DNA of 64,000 bases from Caballeronia zhejiangensis (GCF_000698575.1 NZ_JFHD01000011.1:124001-188000), one strand, 5' to 3'; positions 10,008-18,824 are shown, counted from the stretch's first letter. A program made the numbers and translations. Notes: a model not told the origin generated them from the sequence alone.

Positions 10008-10547
10008 ATGGCCTCCGACGTTTCCTCCCGACCGCTCGTGCGCGACGCCGCGCAAGGCGACTTCGACGCCATCGCGCGCATTTACTCGCACTACGTCGAA
10101 AACGCGCTCGCGACTTTCGAAGAGATCGCGCCGTCGGTCGACGACATGCGCGCGCGTCACGCGGCCATCGCGGCGGCGGGCTTGCCGTATCTCGTCGCGG
10201 AGCTGGACGGACGGCTGGCGGGCTATGCGTATGCGTCGGCATACCGGCCGCGCTCGGCTTACCGGCATACGATCGAAGATTCGGTCTACGTCGCCGATGG
10301 TTTCGGTCGCCGCGGCGTCGGCCTCGCGCTGCTCACGGCGCTCATCGAACGATGCGAGCGCGGACCGTGGCGGCAGATGATCGCGGTGATCGGCAACAGC
10401 GGCAACGCCGGCTCGATCGCGCTGCATGCGCGGCTCGGGTTCGAACATGTCGGCGTGTTGCGCGACGTCGGCTTCAAGCACCGGCGATGGGTCGATACAG
10501 TGCTCATGCAGCGCGCGCTGAAAGACGGCTCGGACGTTGCGGCATGA
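10008..10547 (+). CDS. GNAT acetyltransferase, phosphinothricin acetyltransferase-like
   Basis: A 179-residue GNAT N-acetyltransferase of the Pat/Bar-like branch. The N-terminus VRDAAQGDFDAIARIYSHYV, the central EDSVYVADGFGRRGVG (acetyl-CoA binding loop Q/R-x-x-G-x-G/A in variant form) and the C-terminal ALHARLGFEHVGVLRDVG are typical. Substrates in this branch vary (amino acids, methionine sulfoximine, phosphinothricin), so the natural substrate is unknown. The ATG at 10008 is chosen as the first that gives a family-like N-terminus. A very long in-frame extension upstream is antisense to the EAL gene. Confidence 0.85.
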   Translation: MASDVSSRPLVRDAAQGDFDAIARIYSHYVENALATFEEIAPSVDDMRARHAAIAAAGLPYLVAELDGRLAGYAYASAYRPRSAYRHTIEDSVYVADGFGRRGVGLALLTALIERCERGPWRQMIAVIGNSGNAGSIALHARLGFEHVGVLRDVGFKHRRWVDTVLMQRALKDGSDVAA

Positions 10548-10601
10548 CCGGCCGCGTCGAGCGGCTATGATTCGATATTTGCCTCCCGCGCGTTTTCCGC
10601 T

Positions 10602-11195
10602 TTGCCAACGTACACCCTCGCCGCTTCCGTCAGCGCTGAAATCGACATCCGCAAGAGCCGCTTCATCGCGCTCGCGATACCCGTCGCGGATCGCGACGAA
10701 GCCATGCGCGAGCTCGAGCGCCTGCGCGCCGAGCATCCGGGCGCGACGCATGTCTGCTGGGCGCTGCTCGCGGGCGGCCAGTCGGGCATGTCCGACGACG
10801 GCGAGCCTTCCGGCACCGCCGGACGGCCGATTCTCGAAGTGCTGCGGCATCACGAAGTCGATGGCGTGCTGGCCGCGGTCGTGCGCTATTACGGCGGCAT
10901 CAAGCTCGGCGCGGGCGGCCTCGTGCGCGCCTACACCGATGCGATCGCAAGCGCGATGCAGTCGGCCGAGCGCGTCGAGCGCATCGAACGCGGGCTGATC
11001 GGCATCGACATCGACTATGCCGACGAAGCGCGCGTGCGCCGATGGATCGAGCAGCACGACGCCGAACTCGTGCAAAGCGAATATGGGATGACCGTGCGCC
11101 TCGTCGTGCGGATGGCCGCGATCGCGCGCGAGCCGGCCGTCGCCGAATTGCGCGATCTCACCAACGGCCGCGCGAACGTCGAGGTACAGGCGTGA
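10602..11195 (+). CDS. yigZ: YigZ/IMPACT family protein, TTG start
   Basis: A 197-residue member of the YigZ/IMPACT (UPF0029) family. It carries the family block around SDDGEPSGTAGRPILEVL and VVRYYGGIKLGAGGLVRAY, followed by a C-terminal alpha/beta domain. The IMPACT homologue in eukaryotes modulates GCN2; the bacterial role is not settled. No in-frame ATG precedes the conserved region, so the TTG at 10602 (giving MPTYTLAASVSAEIDIRKSR) is the start. The TGA overlaps the GTG of the following ferredoxin gene, implying coupled translation. Confidence 0.88.
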   Translation: MPTYTLAASVSAEIDIRKSRFIALAIPVADRDEAMRELERLRAEHPGATHVCWALLAGGQSGMSDDGEPSGTAGRPILEVLRHHEVDGVLAAVVRYYGGIKLGAGGLVRAYTDAIASAMQSAERVERIERGLIGIDIDYADEARVRRWIEQHDAELVQSEYGMTVRLVVRMAAIAREPAVAELRDLTNGRANVEVQA

Positions 11196-11530
11196 ATGAC
11201 GACGAGCCGCGCGCCTTCGCGATGGTCATCGAGCCTGCCGGACACTTCGTCGCAGTGAAAGGCGGCGAGACGCTGCTCGAAGCCGCGCTGCGGGCGAATC
11301 TGTCGCTGCCGCGATCGTGCCGCAACGGCACCTGCCGTGCGTGCATCTGCCGGATCGTCGAAGGCGAGATCGCGTATCGCGTGGAATGGCCGGGACTCAC
11401 CGCGGAGGAAAAAGCCGAACGCTGGATTCTGCCGTGCGTCGCGCTCGCCCTGTCCGACGTGACGATCGAGCAGCCGGACGCGCGCCGAGCCGAGCCCGAT
11501 CGAAGGCGTCCTCGCTCCCGCGGATTCTGA
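11192..11530 (+). CDS. [2Fe-2S] plant-type ferredoxin, GTG start
   Basis: A 112-residue ferredoxin of the plant/CDO type. The cluster ligands are visible as [11 protein letters not shown] (C-x4-C-x2-C pattern) plus the distal cysteine in WILPCVALA. It transfers single electrons to an unidentified partner. It begins at a GTG overlapping the yigZ stop; an internal ATG 30 nt later ([15 protein letters not shown]) is the alternative. The C-terminal tail after the last cysteine is Arg-rich and not part of the fold. Confidence 0.87.
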   Translation: MNDDEPRAFAMVIEPAGHFVAVKGGETLLEAALRANLSLPRSCRNGTCRACICRIVEGEIAYRVEWPGLTAEEKAERWILPCVALALSDVTIEQPDARRAEPDRRRPRSRGF

Positions 11531-11694
11531 GCGCGGGTATTCCGGGATTGTCGTCTCGATTCAACGACCTACGATGTGATTCCCGAGTCCGCATATGCAT
11601 GCTTTCGTACAAAGTGCGTGCAGGGTCACGCTCAAAAAGTGTACAATTGCGTTTTGCCCTAAATTCTGGCAGGGCCAGATCAACCGAGATTTCA

Positions 11695-11907
11695 ATGACT
11701 AAAGTACTGTTGAAAGAGAACGAGCCTTTCGACGTCGCCATGCGTCGTTTTCGCCGTACCGTCGAACGCACGGGCCTGATTCAAGAGCTCAAGTCGCGCA
11801 TGGCTTATGAAAAGCCCACCACCGAGCGCAAGCGCAAGAAAGCTGCTGCTGTCGCTCGTCTGCGCAAGCAGATCCGTCGCGCGCAACTGCCGAAGAAGTT
11901 CTATTGA
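11695..11907 (+). CDS. rpsU: 30S ribosomal protein S21
   Basis: The 70-residue bS21 protein, which helps the 30S subunit engage mRNA. It has the full family pattern: [20 protein letters not shown], the basic stretch [20 protein letters not shown] and the C-terminal end LPKKFY. A good -10 element (TACAAT, 11642-11647) lies about 50 nt upstream of the ATG. It is not followed by dnaG and rpoD, the arrangement seen in enterobacteria; a factor-independent terminator follows at 12063. Confidence 0.97.
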   Translation: MTKVLLKENEPFDVAMRRFRRTVERTGLIQELKSRMAYEKPTTERKRKKAAAVARLRKQIRRAQLPKKFY

Positions 11908-12062
11908 TCGACGCAGGGCATCGCGCCCTCGTCTGCTTAGGCAAGATCGGCATCGCAACCTGAGATCGATCGGGTCGCGGTTTCACGCGCAGGTCGCGTG
12001 AAAGCTCGCGGATTCGCGCACTATCGTAGCGCCCCAATCGATTAAAGCTGGCAAGATCGCAC

Positions 12063-12098
12063 AAAGCCTGCATGAGCACACAGCTCATGCAGGCTTTT
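12063..12098 (+). terminator. Rho-independent terminator downstream of rpsU
   Basis: A perfect stem AAAGCCTGCATGAGC / GCTCATGCAGGCTTT with a five-base loop, ending in TTTT on the plus strand. It lies about 155 nt after the rpsU stop with no gene between. Confidence 0.8.
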
Positions 12099-12191
12099 CG
12101 TGCTTGGGAAGGAAATTTTCGGTCGGATGAGCGGTCGCGCTTTTTCGCTGCCGGACCTGCGCCATTGAGAACGAAGAAGAAACGAACGCAC

Positions 12192-12231
12192 AAAAGCGAA
12201 GAGCCCGGCTGAACCGGGCTCTTCGCTTTTT
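12192..12231. terminator. Bidirectional hairpin terminator next to tRNA-fMet
   Basis: A 17-bp perfect stem: AAAAGCGAAGAGCCCGG pairs with CCGGGCTCTTCGCTTTT around a five-base loop. It has A and T runs on both flanks, so it can terminate the minus-strand tRNA-fMet transcript (3' end 12237) and anything reading rightward. Confidence 0.88.
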
Positions 12232-12236
12232 GAAAC

Positions 12237-12313
<77 letters not shown>

Positions 12314-12352
12314 TCTGAAGAATTAAATTATAGACCGAAGCATTCCCCGAAG

Positions 12353-13897
12353 TCAAACGTTGTTTGTACTCAACGTTGCTGCCGGCGTCGCGCGTTCGTT
12401 CGCGGCGGCGTTGACGGCCTGCTCCACCGCCTGCTGATGCGCCCGCGACAGTCTGCCGAGCACCGGCAGGAGCGCCATGGCGACCGCCGCGCCGCCCGCT
12501 GCCAGCCAGCCGAGCCCGAAAAAGAGATGCGTATAGAGCGGCAGCGATTGCACCGGTTCGAGGTTGCCGGACGGCATGCGCGCAAAATTGGCGACGACGC
12601 TGCCGAGATACTGCGACACGCCCGTCGCGACGAAATACGCGCCCATCATGAAGCCGCTCATGCGCGCCGGGACGTAGCGCGCGATCATCGCGAGGCCGAG
12701 GCCCGACACGAGCAGTTCGCCGAGCGAATAGAGACCGTAGCCCGCCACCATGAACCACGACGACACACGCCCATCCACCGCGTAACGCCCGCTCAGACCG
12801 AACACGAAGAATCCGATCGCCACGACGACGAAGCCGAGCGCGTACTTCAAGGCCACCGACATGCCGCGGCCGCGCTGTGCCTGTCGCGTGTAAAGGAACG
12901 CGAGAATCGGGCTCAGAAGCATGATCCAGATCGGGTTGAGCGCCTGAAACTGCGCCGCGCTCCACGTGAACAGCTCTGCGTTGCCGATCGAGAACGACGG
13001 ATCGACGTTGCGCAGCGCGAACAGCGTGAGCGATGTCGACATCTGCTGGTAGAACACGAAGAAGAGAATGACCTGCAGCGTGAGGATCAGCGCGGCGACG
13101 AGGCCCGCGCGCTCGCTGCGGTCGCACTTGATCAACATGTAGCCGAAGATCGCCAGAATGGCCACGCCCGCCGCGTAGACACACGCGACCGCCACGGTTT
13201 TGTGCTGCAGGATGAATACGGTCGATGCCGCCAGCGCGATGCTCCCCGCCGCCACCGCGAACGCGTGCTTCCAGCGAATCGGCTGGTCGTCCGGAGCGGA
13301 ACCGATGTGCGCGAGCGTGCGGCGCATCACCGCGAAATTCAGCAGGCCGAGCACCATGCCGCCGCAGCACACGGCGAACGCCGCGTGCCAGCCCCAGTGA
13401 TCCTTGATCCACGGCGTCGCGAGCATCGAAAACGTCGAGCCGATATTGACCGCCATGTAATAGATCGTGAACGCGCTGTCGATGCGCGCGTCATCGCCCT
13501 CGTAGATGCGGCGCACGAGATTCGCCGCGTTGGACTTGAAGAGCCCGTTGCCGACGACGATCACGCCGAGGGACGCATACATGAAGCCGAGCGTGTCGAC
13601 CGGAAGCGCGAGCATCAGATAGCCGAGCGCCAGCACGAAAGCGACCGCGGTCATGGTGCGGCGCGCGCCCAGTATCTTGTCGCCGATCCAGCCGCCGATC
13701 GACGGCGCCGAAAACACGAGCGCGGTGAACGCGCCCCAGGTGAGATTGGCCTGCTCATCGGCGAAACCGATCTTGTCGACCATGAACAGCACGAGCAGCG
13801 CAGCCATGCCGTAATAGCCGAAGCGCTCCCACATTTCGATCAGAAAGACGGTCGTGAACGAGCGCGTCTGCGAGGCGCGGGACGAGTGAGTTAGCAT
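12353..13897 (-). CDS. Proton-dependent oligopeptide transporter (POT/PTR family)
   Basis: A 514-residue MFS-type inner-membrane symporter for di- and tripeptides (DtpA-like). The proton-coupling motif ExxERFxYY appears as EMWERFGYYGMAALL near residue 22. Further POT segments are GGWIGDKILGARRT and FKSNAANLVRRIYE. About 14 hydrophobic segments are visible, including the two extra helices of bacterial POTs. It is a single gene; the 420-nt region upstream carries a 9-bp direct repeat that may be its operator. Confidence 0.9.
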   Translation of the reverse strand: MLTHSSRASQTRSFTTVFLIEMWERFGYYGMAALLVLFMVDKIGFADEQANLTWGAFTALVFSAPSIGGWIGDKILGARRTMTAVAFVLALGYLMLALPVDTLGFMYASLGVIVVGNGLFKSNAANLVRRIYEGDDARIDSAFTIYYMAVNIGSTFSMLATPWIKDHWGWHAAFAVCCGGMVLGLLNFAVMRRTLAHIGSAPDDQPIRWKHAFAVAAGSIALAASTVFILQHKTVAVACVYAAGVAILAIFGYMLIKCDRSERAGLVAALILTLQVILFFVFYQQMSTSLTLFALRNVDPSFSIGNAELFTWSAAQFQALNPIWIMLLSPILAFLYTRQAQRGRGMSVALKYALGFVVVAIGFFVFGLSGRYAVDGRVSSWFMVAGYGLYSLGELLVSGLGLAMIARYVPARMSGFMMGAYFVATGVSQYLGSVVANFARMPSGNLEPVQSLPLYTHLFFGLGWLAAGGAAVAMALLPVLGRLSRAHQQAVEQAVNAAANERATPAATLSTNNV

Positions 13898-14318
13898 CGG
13901 AAAAAATCCTTCAAACGGCGTGAGCGAATCGGCGCATTTCGAGATACCGATTGCACGTAATGACGAAACGAGCGAATAGTCCGCGAAATGGTCAGATGAA
14001 TAGCTGGGCGATTATCCGCGGCAAACACGCGATTATCGCAAATCGGAGACATTCGATTGCTATCGAATCCTGAATCAGCGGCGCACGCGCGGCGTTCGCT
14101 TTCCTCGACGCGCGAGGCAAGGAAGTATCGGGTAATCGGCAAAATCCGGGCGCGCGACGTTTCGTCGCCGCTTTCTCGCATGGCGGGTAAATCAAGCGAA
14201 ACGCAAAGTTCTCGGATTCTGCGATTGGCGTAATTTGTCGCGAGAATTAATGCGCAGTTATCGACTATGACTCAATGTAATAATTCGCGCGATTAATTCG
14301 ATCCCGAAAGTCGCTGAA
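13898..14318. other. Intergenic region upstream of the POT transporter with a 9-bp direct repeat
   Basis: No convincing gene is seen. GCGATTATC occurs at 14008-14016 and again at 14029-14037, 21 bp apart (two helical turns), about 110-140 nt upstream of the POT start. The region is noticeably richer in A and T than its surroundings. Confidence 0.5.
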
Positions 14319-14951
14319 TCAAGTCGCGGGCCGCCGCACGAACGCGAGCATCACGCCGAAGCCGATCATCAGCGCCCCGCTCGCGCGATTGAACCATGTG
14401 AAACCGCGCGCGCCGCGCGAAAGCGAGCCAAGGCGCGCGCCCAGCGCGGCGTAAATAAAGATCGCCACCAGTTCGAGCAGCAGGAACGTCGCGCCGAGAA
14501 TGGCGAAGCTCGTCGCGTACGCGCTGCGATCGACGAATTGCGGGAAGAAGGCCGTGAATACGAGGATCGCCTTCGGATTGCCCGCCGCGACCCAGAATTC
14601 CTGTTTGGTAAGCCGCGCGAGATTCATCGGACCGCGCGCCGCGCCCTCTTCCTTGACGACGAGCGAAGGTCCGGAGCGGATCAGCTTCACGCCGATCCAC
14701 ACGAGGTACGCCGCGCCGGCGAACTTGATCGCCGTGAAGAGCGTCTGCGATGCGAGCAAAAGCGCGCCGAGCCCGAGCCCGGCGATGGCGATCATGATCG
14801 CGAAAGCGACGATCCGCCCGAACGACGCCAGCACCGACGCGCGAACGCCATCGCGCGCGCCGTTCGACAGCGACAGCACGTTGTTCGGCCCGAAGGCCAT
14901 GTTGATGGCGAAGCACGCGGGCAGGAACAGCGAGAAAGTCTGGAGCGACAT
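14319..14951 (-). CDS. LysE/RhtB-family amino acid exporter
   Basis: A 210-residue inner-membrane protein of the LysE/RhtB translocator family, which expels amino acids or related small molecules. The N-terminal segment INMAFGPNNVLSLSNGAR matches the family's G-P-x-x-x region, and WVAAGNPKAILVFTAFFPQF carries the conserved NPK motif. About six transmembrane segments are visible. The substrate cannot be inferred from sequence. It starts at an ATG giving MSLQTFSLFLPACF. It is monocistronic, between the POT gene and a porin on the same strand. Confidence 0.9.
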   Translation of the reverse strand: MSLQTFSLFLPACFAINMAFGPNNVLSLSNGARDGVRASVLASFGRIVAFAIMIAIAGLGLGALLLASQTLFTAIKFAGAAYLVWIGVKLIRSGPSLVVKEEGAARGPMNLARLTKQEFWVAAGNPKAILVFTAFFPQFVDRSAYATSFAILGATFLLLELVAIFIYAALGARLGSLSRGARGFTWFNRASGALMIGFGVMLAFVRRPAT

Positions 14952-15017
14952 GGGACACCTGCGGATCGGCGCAAACTAAACCGCAAAATTAGCACGCGCG
15001 CGACGCCCGCAGAATGG

Positions 15018-16187
15018 TCAGAAACGATGACGGATGCCCGTGCTCAACATCAGCTGATTGCGGCCGCTCGACGGATCGTTGGTGTTGATCACCGCCGGCG
15101 CGCCCGACGAAGCCCGCTGATAGATCGACTCCAGATACACGTCCGTGCGCTTGGAGAGCAGATAGTCCACCTGCAGCGCGCCCTCGTGCCAGTGCGCGCC
15201 GCCGCCGTTGGTGTACACGTACATTCCGGAGATCTGAATCGCCGGCGTCAGCTTGTAGATGCCGTTGATCTCGTAATTGTTGAGCGCGAGCGATGGCATC
15301 AGCTCGCCGGTGTCGGCATCGGTGACGCCGGAATTGATCGCGCGGGAAAATGCGCCGCCCAACGTGAATTCGCCGATCTCGTAGCTCATGCCGACGCCGA
15401 ACGTGTTCTGCCGCTGCACGTTGGCGTTGAATATCGTGTTGCCCGGGCCGGGCAGCGCGAGCGAATCGTATGCGCCGCTCGTCGTGTTGCCGCGCCCGTT
15501 GTTGTGCAGATAGGCGGCGCCCGCGTTGAAGGAGCCCGCCGAATAGTTGGCCCCGACGCTGTACGCGCGATTGTCCGAAAATCCGCCCGCTTGATTCGAG
15601 AACGCGTAGAGACCGCCGAAACTCAGGCCGCCATAGTTTCCACTGGTGTATTTGACGGAGTTCGCCGCGAGGAACGAGTTGTTCGCGTTGTCGTTGTCGA
15701 GCAGATGCGCGAACGCCGTGCCACCCGTGTTGCCGGTCAGCGTGAAGGTCTGGAAGTAATCGTGGATCGAGTCGTATTGATGGCCGAAGGTGAGCGTGCC
15801 GAGCGTATCGGTGCCGATGCCGACATACATCGGATGATCGTTCAGCCCCTCGCCCGTCGCGACGGACAAGCCGCGCTCGAGCCGGAAGATCGCGCGCGCG
15901 CCGCCACCGAGATCCTCGGTGCCTTGCAGCCCCCAGTAACTGCCGTCGATGGTGCCGCTCGTCAGGCGATATTGCGAGTGGCCGCCGACGTTGTTCGTAT
16001 AAGCGATGCCCGCGTCGAGTTCACCGTAGAGCTGCACCGAGCTCTGAGCCCACGACGCCGCAGGCAAGCCGATGAAGGTCGCGCAAGCCGCGATGCAGCA
16101 AGTCAGCGAGCGATTGTTGCGCGCGGCAAGGCGATCGGACTCGGAGATCGACGACGCAGCTCGGGATGCTTTGCGGCGATTCGGCAT
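15018..16187 (-). CDS. General porin (Gram-negative porin superfamily, Burkholderia type)
   Basis: A 389-residue outer-membrane trimeric beta-barrel porin. The mature part begins QSSVQLYGELDAGIAYTNNVGG, as in beta-proteobacterial OpcP-like porins, and ends with an aromatic residue (GIRHRF), the BAM recognition signal. Loop-3 features and GGGARAIFRLERG fit the family. I chose the ATG at 16187 (GGAG seven bases upstream); an ATG at 16226 would add 13 residues. The leader is unusual: about 47 residues precede the Ala-x-Ala-type cleavage site, with a long polar N-region before the hydrophobic core. Confidence 0.9.
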   Translation of the reverse strand: MPNRRKASRAASSISESDRLAARNNRSLTCCIAACATFIGLPAASWAQSSVQLYGELDAGIAYTNNVGGHSQYRLTSGTIDGSYWGLQGTEDLGGGARAIFRLERGLSVATGEGLNDHPMYVGIGTDTLGTLTFGHQYDSIHDYFQTFTLTGNTGGTAFAHLLDNDNANNSFLAANSVKYTSGNYGGLSFGGLYAFSNQAGGFSDNRAYSVGANYSAGSFNAGAAYLHNNGRGNTTSGAYDSLALPGPGNTIFNANVQRQNTFGVGMSYEIGEFTLGGAFSRAINSGVTDADTGELMPSLALNNYEINGIYKLTPAIQISGMYVYTNGGGAHWHEGALQVDYLLSKRTDVYLESIYQRASSGAPAVINTNDPSSGRNQLMLSTGIRHRF

Positions 16188-16404
16188 GGCAGGCTCCGAT
16201 GATTCTTGTTTGAGATCGATTGTCAATTTTGTGAAGAAGCTTGTCAGTCAAAAGAAGATGCCCGATCGCATCTGTGTCCAGGAACCAACGAACGACCGTA
16301 TTCCCCGCTCGCTCCTGTTGCGGGGATGACGCGTTTTGGCGTAGCCGGCGCCCCGCCGCGCTTGTCGATAGAATCGGACGACTTCAGCCAACCCGACCAC
16401 GCTC

Positions 16405-17145
16405 ATGTCCGAACCGATTCGCGTCATCCTCACCGGCCACACCCGCGGACTCGGCGCCGCGCTCGCTTCGCTGCTGCTCGAGCAAGGCGCGCAAGTGCTC
16501 GCGATTTCCCGAAAGCGCAACGACGAACTCGCCGCGCGCCATCCCGGTCAGTTGCACGAAGTCGAGCTCGATCTCGCCGATCTCCCGAAGCTCACCGAAT
16601 GGCTGTCGGGCGACGCCCTGTCCCGCTTCGTGTCCGGCGCGCAACGCGTGGTGCTCGTCAACAACGCGGGCCTGCTCGCGCCGGTCGGCAGTCTCGCGGA
16701 TCAGAAGCCGGCCGACGTCGCGCGCGCGGTCAGTGTGAACGTCGCCGCACCGCTGATGCTTGCGTCGGCGGTGGCGCAGGCGGCCGGGCCGTCGATCGAC
16801 AGGCGCATCGTGCATATTTCGAGCGGCGCGGCGCGCAACGCTTACCCCGGCTGGAGCATCTACTGCGCGACCAAGGCGGCGCTCGATCATCACGCGCGCG
16901 CGGTCGCGCTCGACGGCAATCGCGCGCTGCGCATCTGCAGCGTCGCGCCGGGCGTCGTCGACACCGACATGCAGGCCGAAATCCGCGGCACCGCGCTCGA
17001 ACGCTTCCCGATGCGCGAGCGCTTCGACGCGCTCAAGCGCGACGGCCATCTCGCAACGCCCGAGGCGTCGGCGCGCAAGGTCGTCGATTATCTCCTCAGC
17101 GACGCATTCGGCGACACCCCGACGGCGGACGTCCGCGATTTGTAA
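16405..17145 (+). CDS. Short-chain dehydrogenase/reductase, sepiapterin/benzil reductase-like
   Basis: A 246-residue SDR. The NADP-binding glycine motif is TGHTRGLGAAL (about 10-20), the NNAG motif is VLVNNAGLLAPVG, and the catalytic Ser-Tyr-Lys appear as ISSGAARN and YCATKAALDHHARA. The overall pattern, with APGVVDTDMQ, is that of the YueD/sepiapterin reductase-like subgroup acting on small carbonyl compounds. The physiological substrate is unknown. It converges with the RNase H gene, the stops being 12 nt apart. Confidence 0.87.
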   Translation: MSEPIRVILTGHTRGLGAALASLLLEQGAQVLAISRKRNDELAARHPGQLHEVELDLADLPKLTEWLSGDALSRFVSGAQRVVLVNNAGLLAPVGSLADQKPADVARAVSVNVAAPLMLASAVAQAAGPSIDRRIVHISSGAARNAYPGWSIYCATKAALDHHARAVALDGNRALRICSVAPGVVDTDMQAEIRGTALERFPMRERFDALKRDGHLATPEASARKVVDYLLSDAFGDTPTADVRDL

Positions 17146-17157
17146 TGATTCCGCAAG

Positions 17158-17829
17158 TCAGGCCGCTTCGACCGACGCGCGCGCCGCGTCGAGCGCCTGA
17201 CGCGACAGCGCATCGGCGCGGGCGTTGCGCGCACGCGGAATCCACTGCAGACGCACATCGCCGATCTGCGCGATGAGCGAGCGCACGCGCGCGGCGTGAT
17301 GCGCGAGCGAGCGGATGCCGGCGTTCTCCGGTGCGCTGACGTCGTCGATGACGACGCGGCTGTCGCCGTAGATCACCACTTCCGCTGCACCTTCGCGCAG
17401 CGCCGCTTCGAGAAGCGCGATCAGCGCGAGATATTCCGCCGCGCTGCTGTCGCCGATGCCCGCGGCGATGCTGATCTCGACCGTCTCCCCGAGCGGACCG
17501 ACGAGCACCCCTCCCATTCCCAGCCGCCCGGGATTCGGCAGCGCGGAGCCGTCGAACCAGCCGCGCCATCCTGTCGCTTCGGGCTCGGTCCTACGCGGCC
17601 TGCTCCGTTCGGCGCGCCGGGCGTCGCGTGAGCGCAGCGCATCGGCGTTTCGGATTTGCTCGGCGCGGCGCGCATCGACGAAATCTCGCAAGGATTGCTC
17701 GCCCGCCGCCTTCTGCAACGTCCTGACGAGCGCCGCGTGCTCGGTGAGCGCCGCGCCTTTGGCGAGACGGCGGCTCTGCATGCGCTCCTTCTTGTAGGCG
17801 ACGGCCAGCAATTCCTCGAAAGCGATCAT
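17158..17829 (-). CDS. RNase HI-family nuclease with N-terminal extension
   Basis: A 223-residue protein whose C-terminal 135 or so residues form an RNase HI fold with all four acidic residues visible: WFDGSALPNPG, SSAAEYLALIALLEAA, VIYGDSRVVID and the last Asp in ARNARADALS. It would cleave the RNA strand of RNA:DNA hybrids. The N-terminal 85 or so residues form a charged helical extension (AYKKERMQSRRLAKGAALTE and following) ending in an Arg-rich linker. Start chosen at ATG 17829; upstream sequence in frame looks non-coding. Confidence 0.85.
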   Translation of the reverse strand: MIAFEELLAVAYKKERMQSRRLAKGAALTEHAALVRTLQKAAGEQSLRDFVDARRAEQIRNADALRSRDARRAERSRPRRTEPEATGWRGWFDGSALPNPGRLGMGGVLVGPLGETVEISIAAGIGDSSAAEYLALIALLEAALREGAAEVVIYGDSRVVIDDVSAPENAGIRSLAHHAARVRSLIAQIGDVRLQWIPRARNARADALSRQALDAARASVEAA

Positions 17830-17939
17830 GGGCAGCGGACGGAATGAACGAATTCCGAGCTTAGCAGAGCGCGATGACACGCCATGGGTACGGCCGTTGC
17901 TCACCATAACGTGTCTCACGATGGTCAAAGGAGCGGATC

Positions 17940-18446
17940 ATGAGTCAATCGATGGAACCGGCTTCCGCGGGCGCGAAGATCGTCGGCAAGGGCGCGGCGA
18001 CGGCCGCCGGCCCCGGACCCGATGTCATGGCGGCGAGCACGCTCGACGGCAATTCGGTCAGAAGCAGCGACGGCCAGGATGTCGGATCGCTGAAGGAAAT
18101 CATGCTCGACGTGACGAGCGGACGGATCGCTTATGCGGTGCTGTCGAGCGGCGGCTTTCTGGGCATCGGCGACAAACTGCTCGCCGTGCCGTGGAGCGCA
18201 CTCACGCTCGATACGGACAACCACTGCTTCCGGATCGACGCGACGGCCGAGCAGGTGCGCAACTCGCCGGGCTTCGACAAGGATTCCTGGCCTTCGATGG
18301 CGGATCGCGTCTGGGCGAGCACCGTGCATCAGCACTACGGACGCGAGCCGTACTGGTCGAGCGACCGGACGAGCGACGTCGGCCCGGGCGGCGCGATCCC
18401 GCCCGGCGGTGTGGATGCGCCCGAAGCGGGCGGCGTGAAGCTATAG
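17940..18446 (+). CDS. PRC-barrel domain protein
   Basis: A 168-residue protein with one PRC-barrel fold around residues 40-105 (GQDVGSLKEIMLDVTSGRIA, FLGIGDKLLAVPWSALTLD). PRC-barrel proteins of this length are common, abundant soil-bacterial proteins often linked to stress, but their partners are unknown. The N-terminal 35 residues are low-complexity and the C-terminus is Gly/Pro-rich. A good ribosome site (AAAGGAG) precedes the ATG. A short 7-bp hairpin with TTT (18458-18480) follows. Confidence 0.85.
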   Translation: MSQSMEPASAGAKIVGKGAATAAGPGPDVMAASTLDGNSVRSSDGQDVGSLKEIMLDVTSGRIAYAVLSSGGFLGIGDKLLAVPWSALTLDTDNHCFRIDATAEQVRNSPGFDKDSWPSMADRVWASTVHQHYGREPYWSSDRTSDVGPGGAIPPGGVDAPEAGGVKL

Positions 18447-18457
18447 CAAAGGGGAAT

Positions 18458-18480
18458 CGCCGCCGATGGGCGGCGTTTAA
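18458..18480 (+). terminator. Weak hairpin terminator after the PRC-barrel gene
   Basis: CGCCGCC-GATG-GGCGGCG followed by TTTAA, 11 nt after the stop codon. The stem is strong but the U tract is short. Confidence 0.5.
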
Positions 18481-18496
18481 GACGCGCGGCGCGCGG

Positions 18497-18739
18497 TCAG
18501 TCGAGCGGCCGCTCTCCGACCTGAATGTTGACGCCTTCGGTTTCGCCCATCAGCGCGCGCAGGACATCGCCTGCGAAATCCTCGATGGCGAAGTGCCATT
18601 CGAGCGAGCCGACCGGGAAGTCGTTGGGGCTGCACTTGCCTTGTGCACGGCGAATCGCACCGACCGAGAGGCTCAGCGCGCGAGCGTGCTGAAAGTGCGG
18701 ATCGTCCGAGTCGAGGAACGGGAATTGGTCTTTATCCAT
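18497..18739 (-). CDS. Small acidic hypothetical protein, 80 aa
   Basis: I do not recognise the family. The product starts MDKDQFPFLDSDDPHFQHAR, is acidic and soluble-looking, with a single cysteine (RAQGKCSPNDFP), and ends INIQVGERPLD-like (VNIQVGERPLD). The ATG at 18739 is preceded by AAGGAT. A longer in-frame start at 18826 would overlap the divergent gene at 18825, so I reject it. It is divergent from that 74-aa gene, with 85 nt between the starts. Confidence 0.65.
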   Translation of the reverse strand: MDKDQFPFLDSDDPHFQHARALSLSVGAIRRAQGKCSPNDFPVGSLEWHFAIEDFAGDVLRALMGETEGVNIQVGERPLD

Positions 18740-18824
18740 GACATCCTTAACGGTCCCCGCCGACGAAACTTTAGGCCTGCTACGAGCGCGCAATCGTTTG
18801 CGTACGTTCGAGTTTGAAGACACC

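Noticed and set aside
8328..10547. Very long plus-strand open frame (over 700 codons) antisense to the EAL gene
   Set aside because: High G+C content leaves few stops in shadow frames. Its sequence is Arg/His/Asp-rich without motifs, and only its last 180 codons correspond to a real gene (the GNAT protein).
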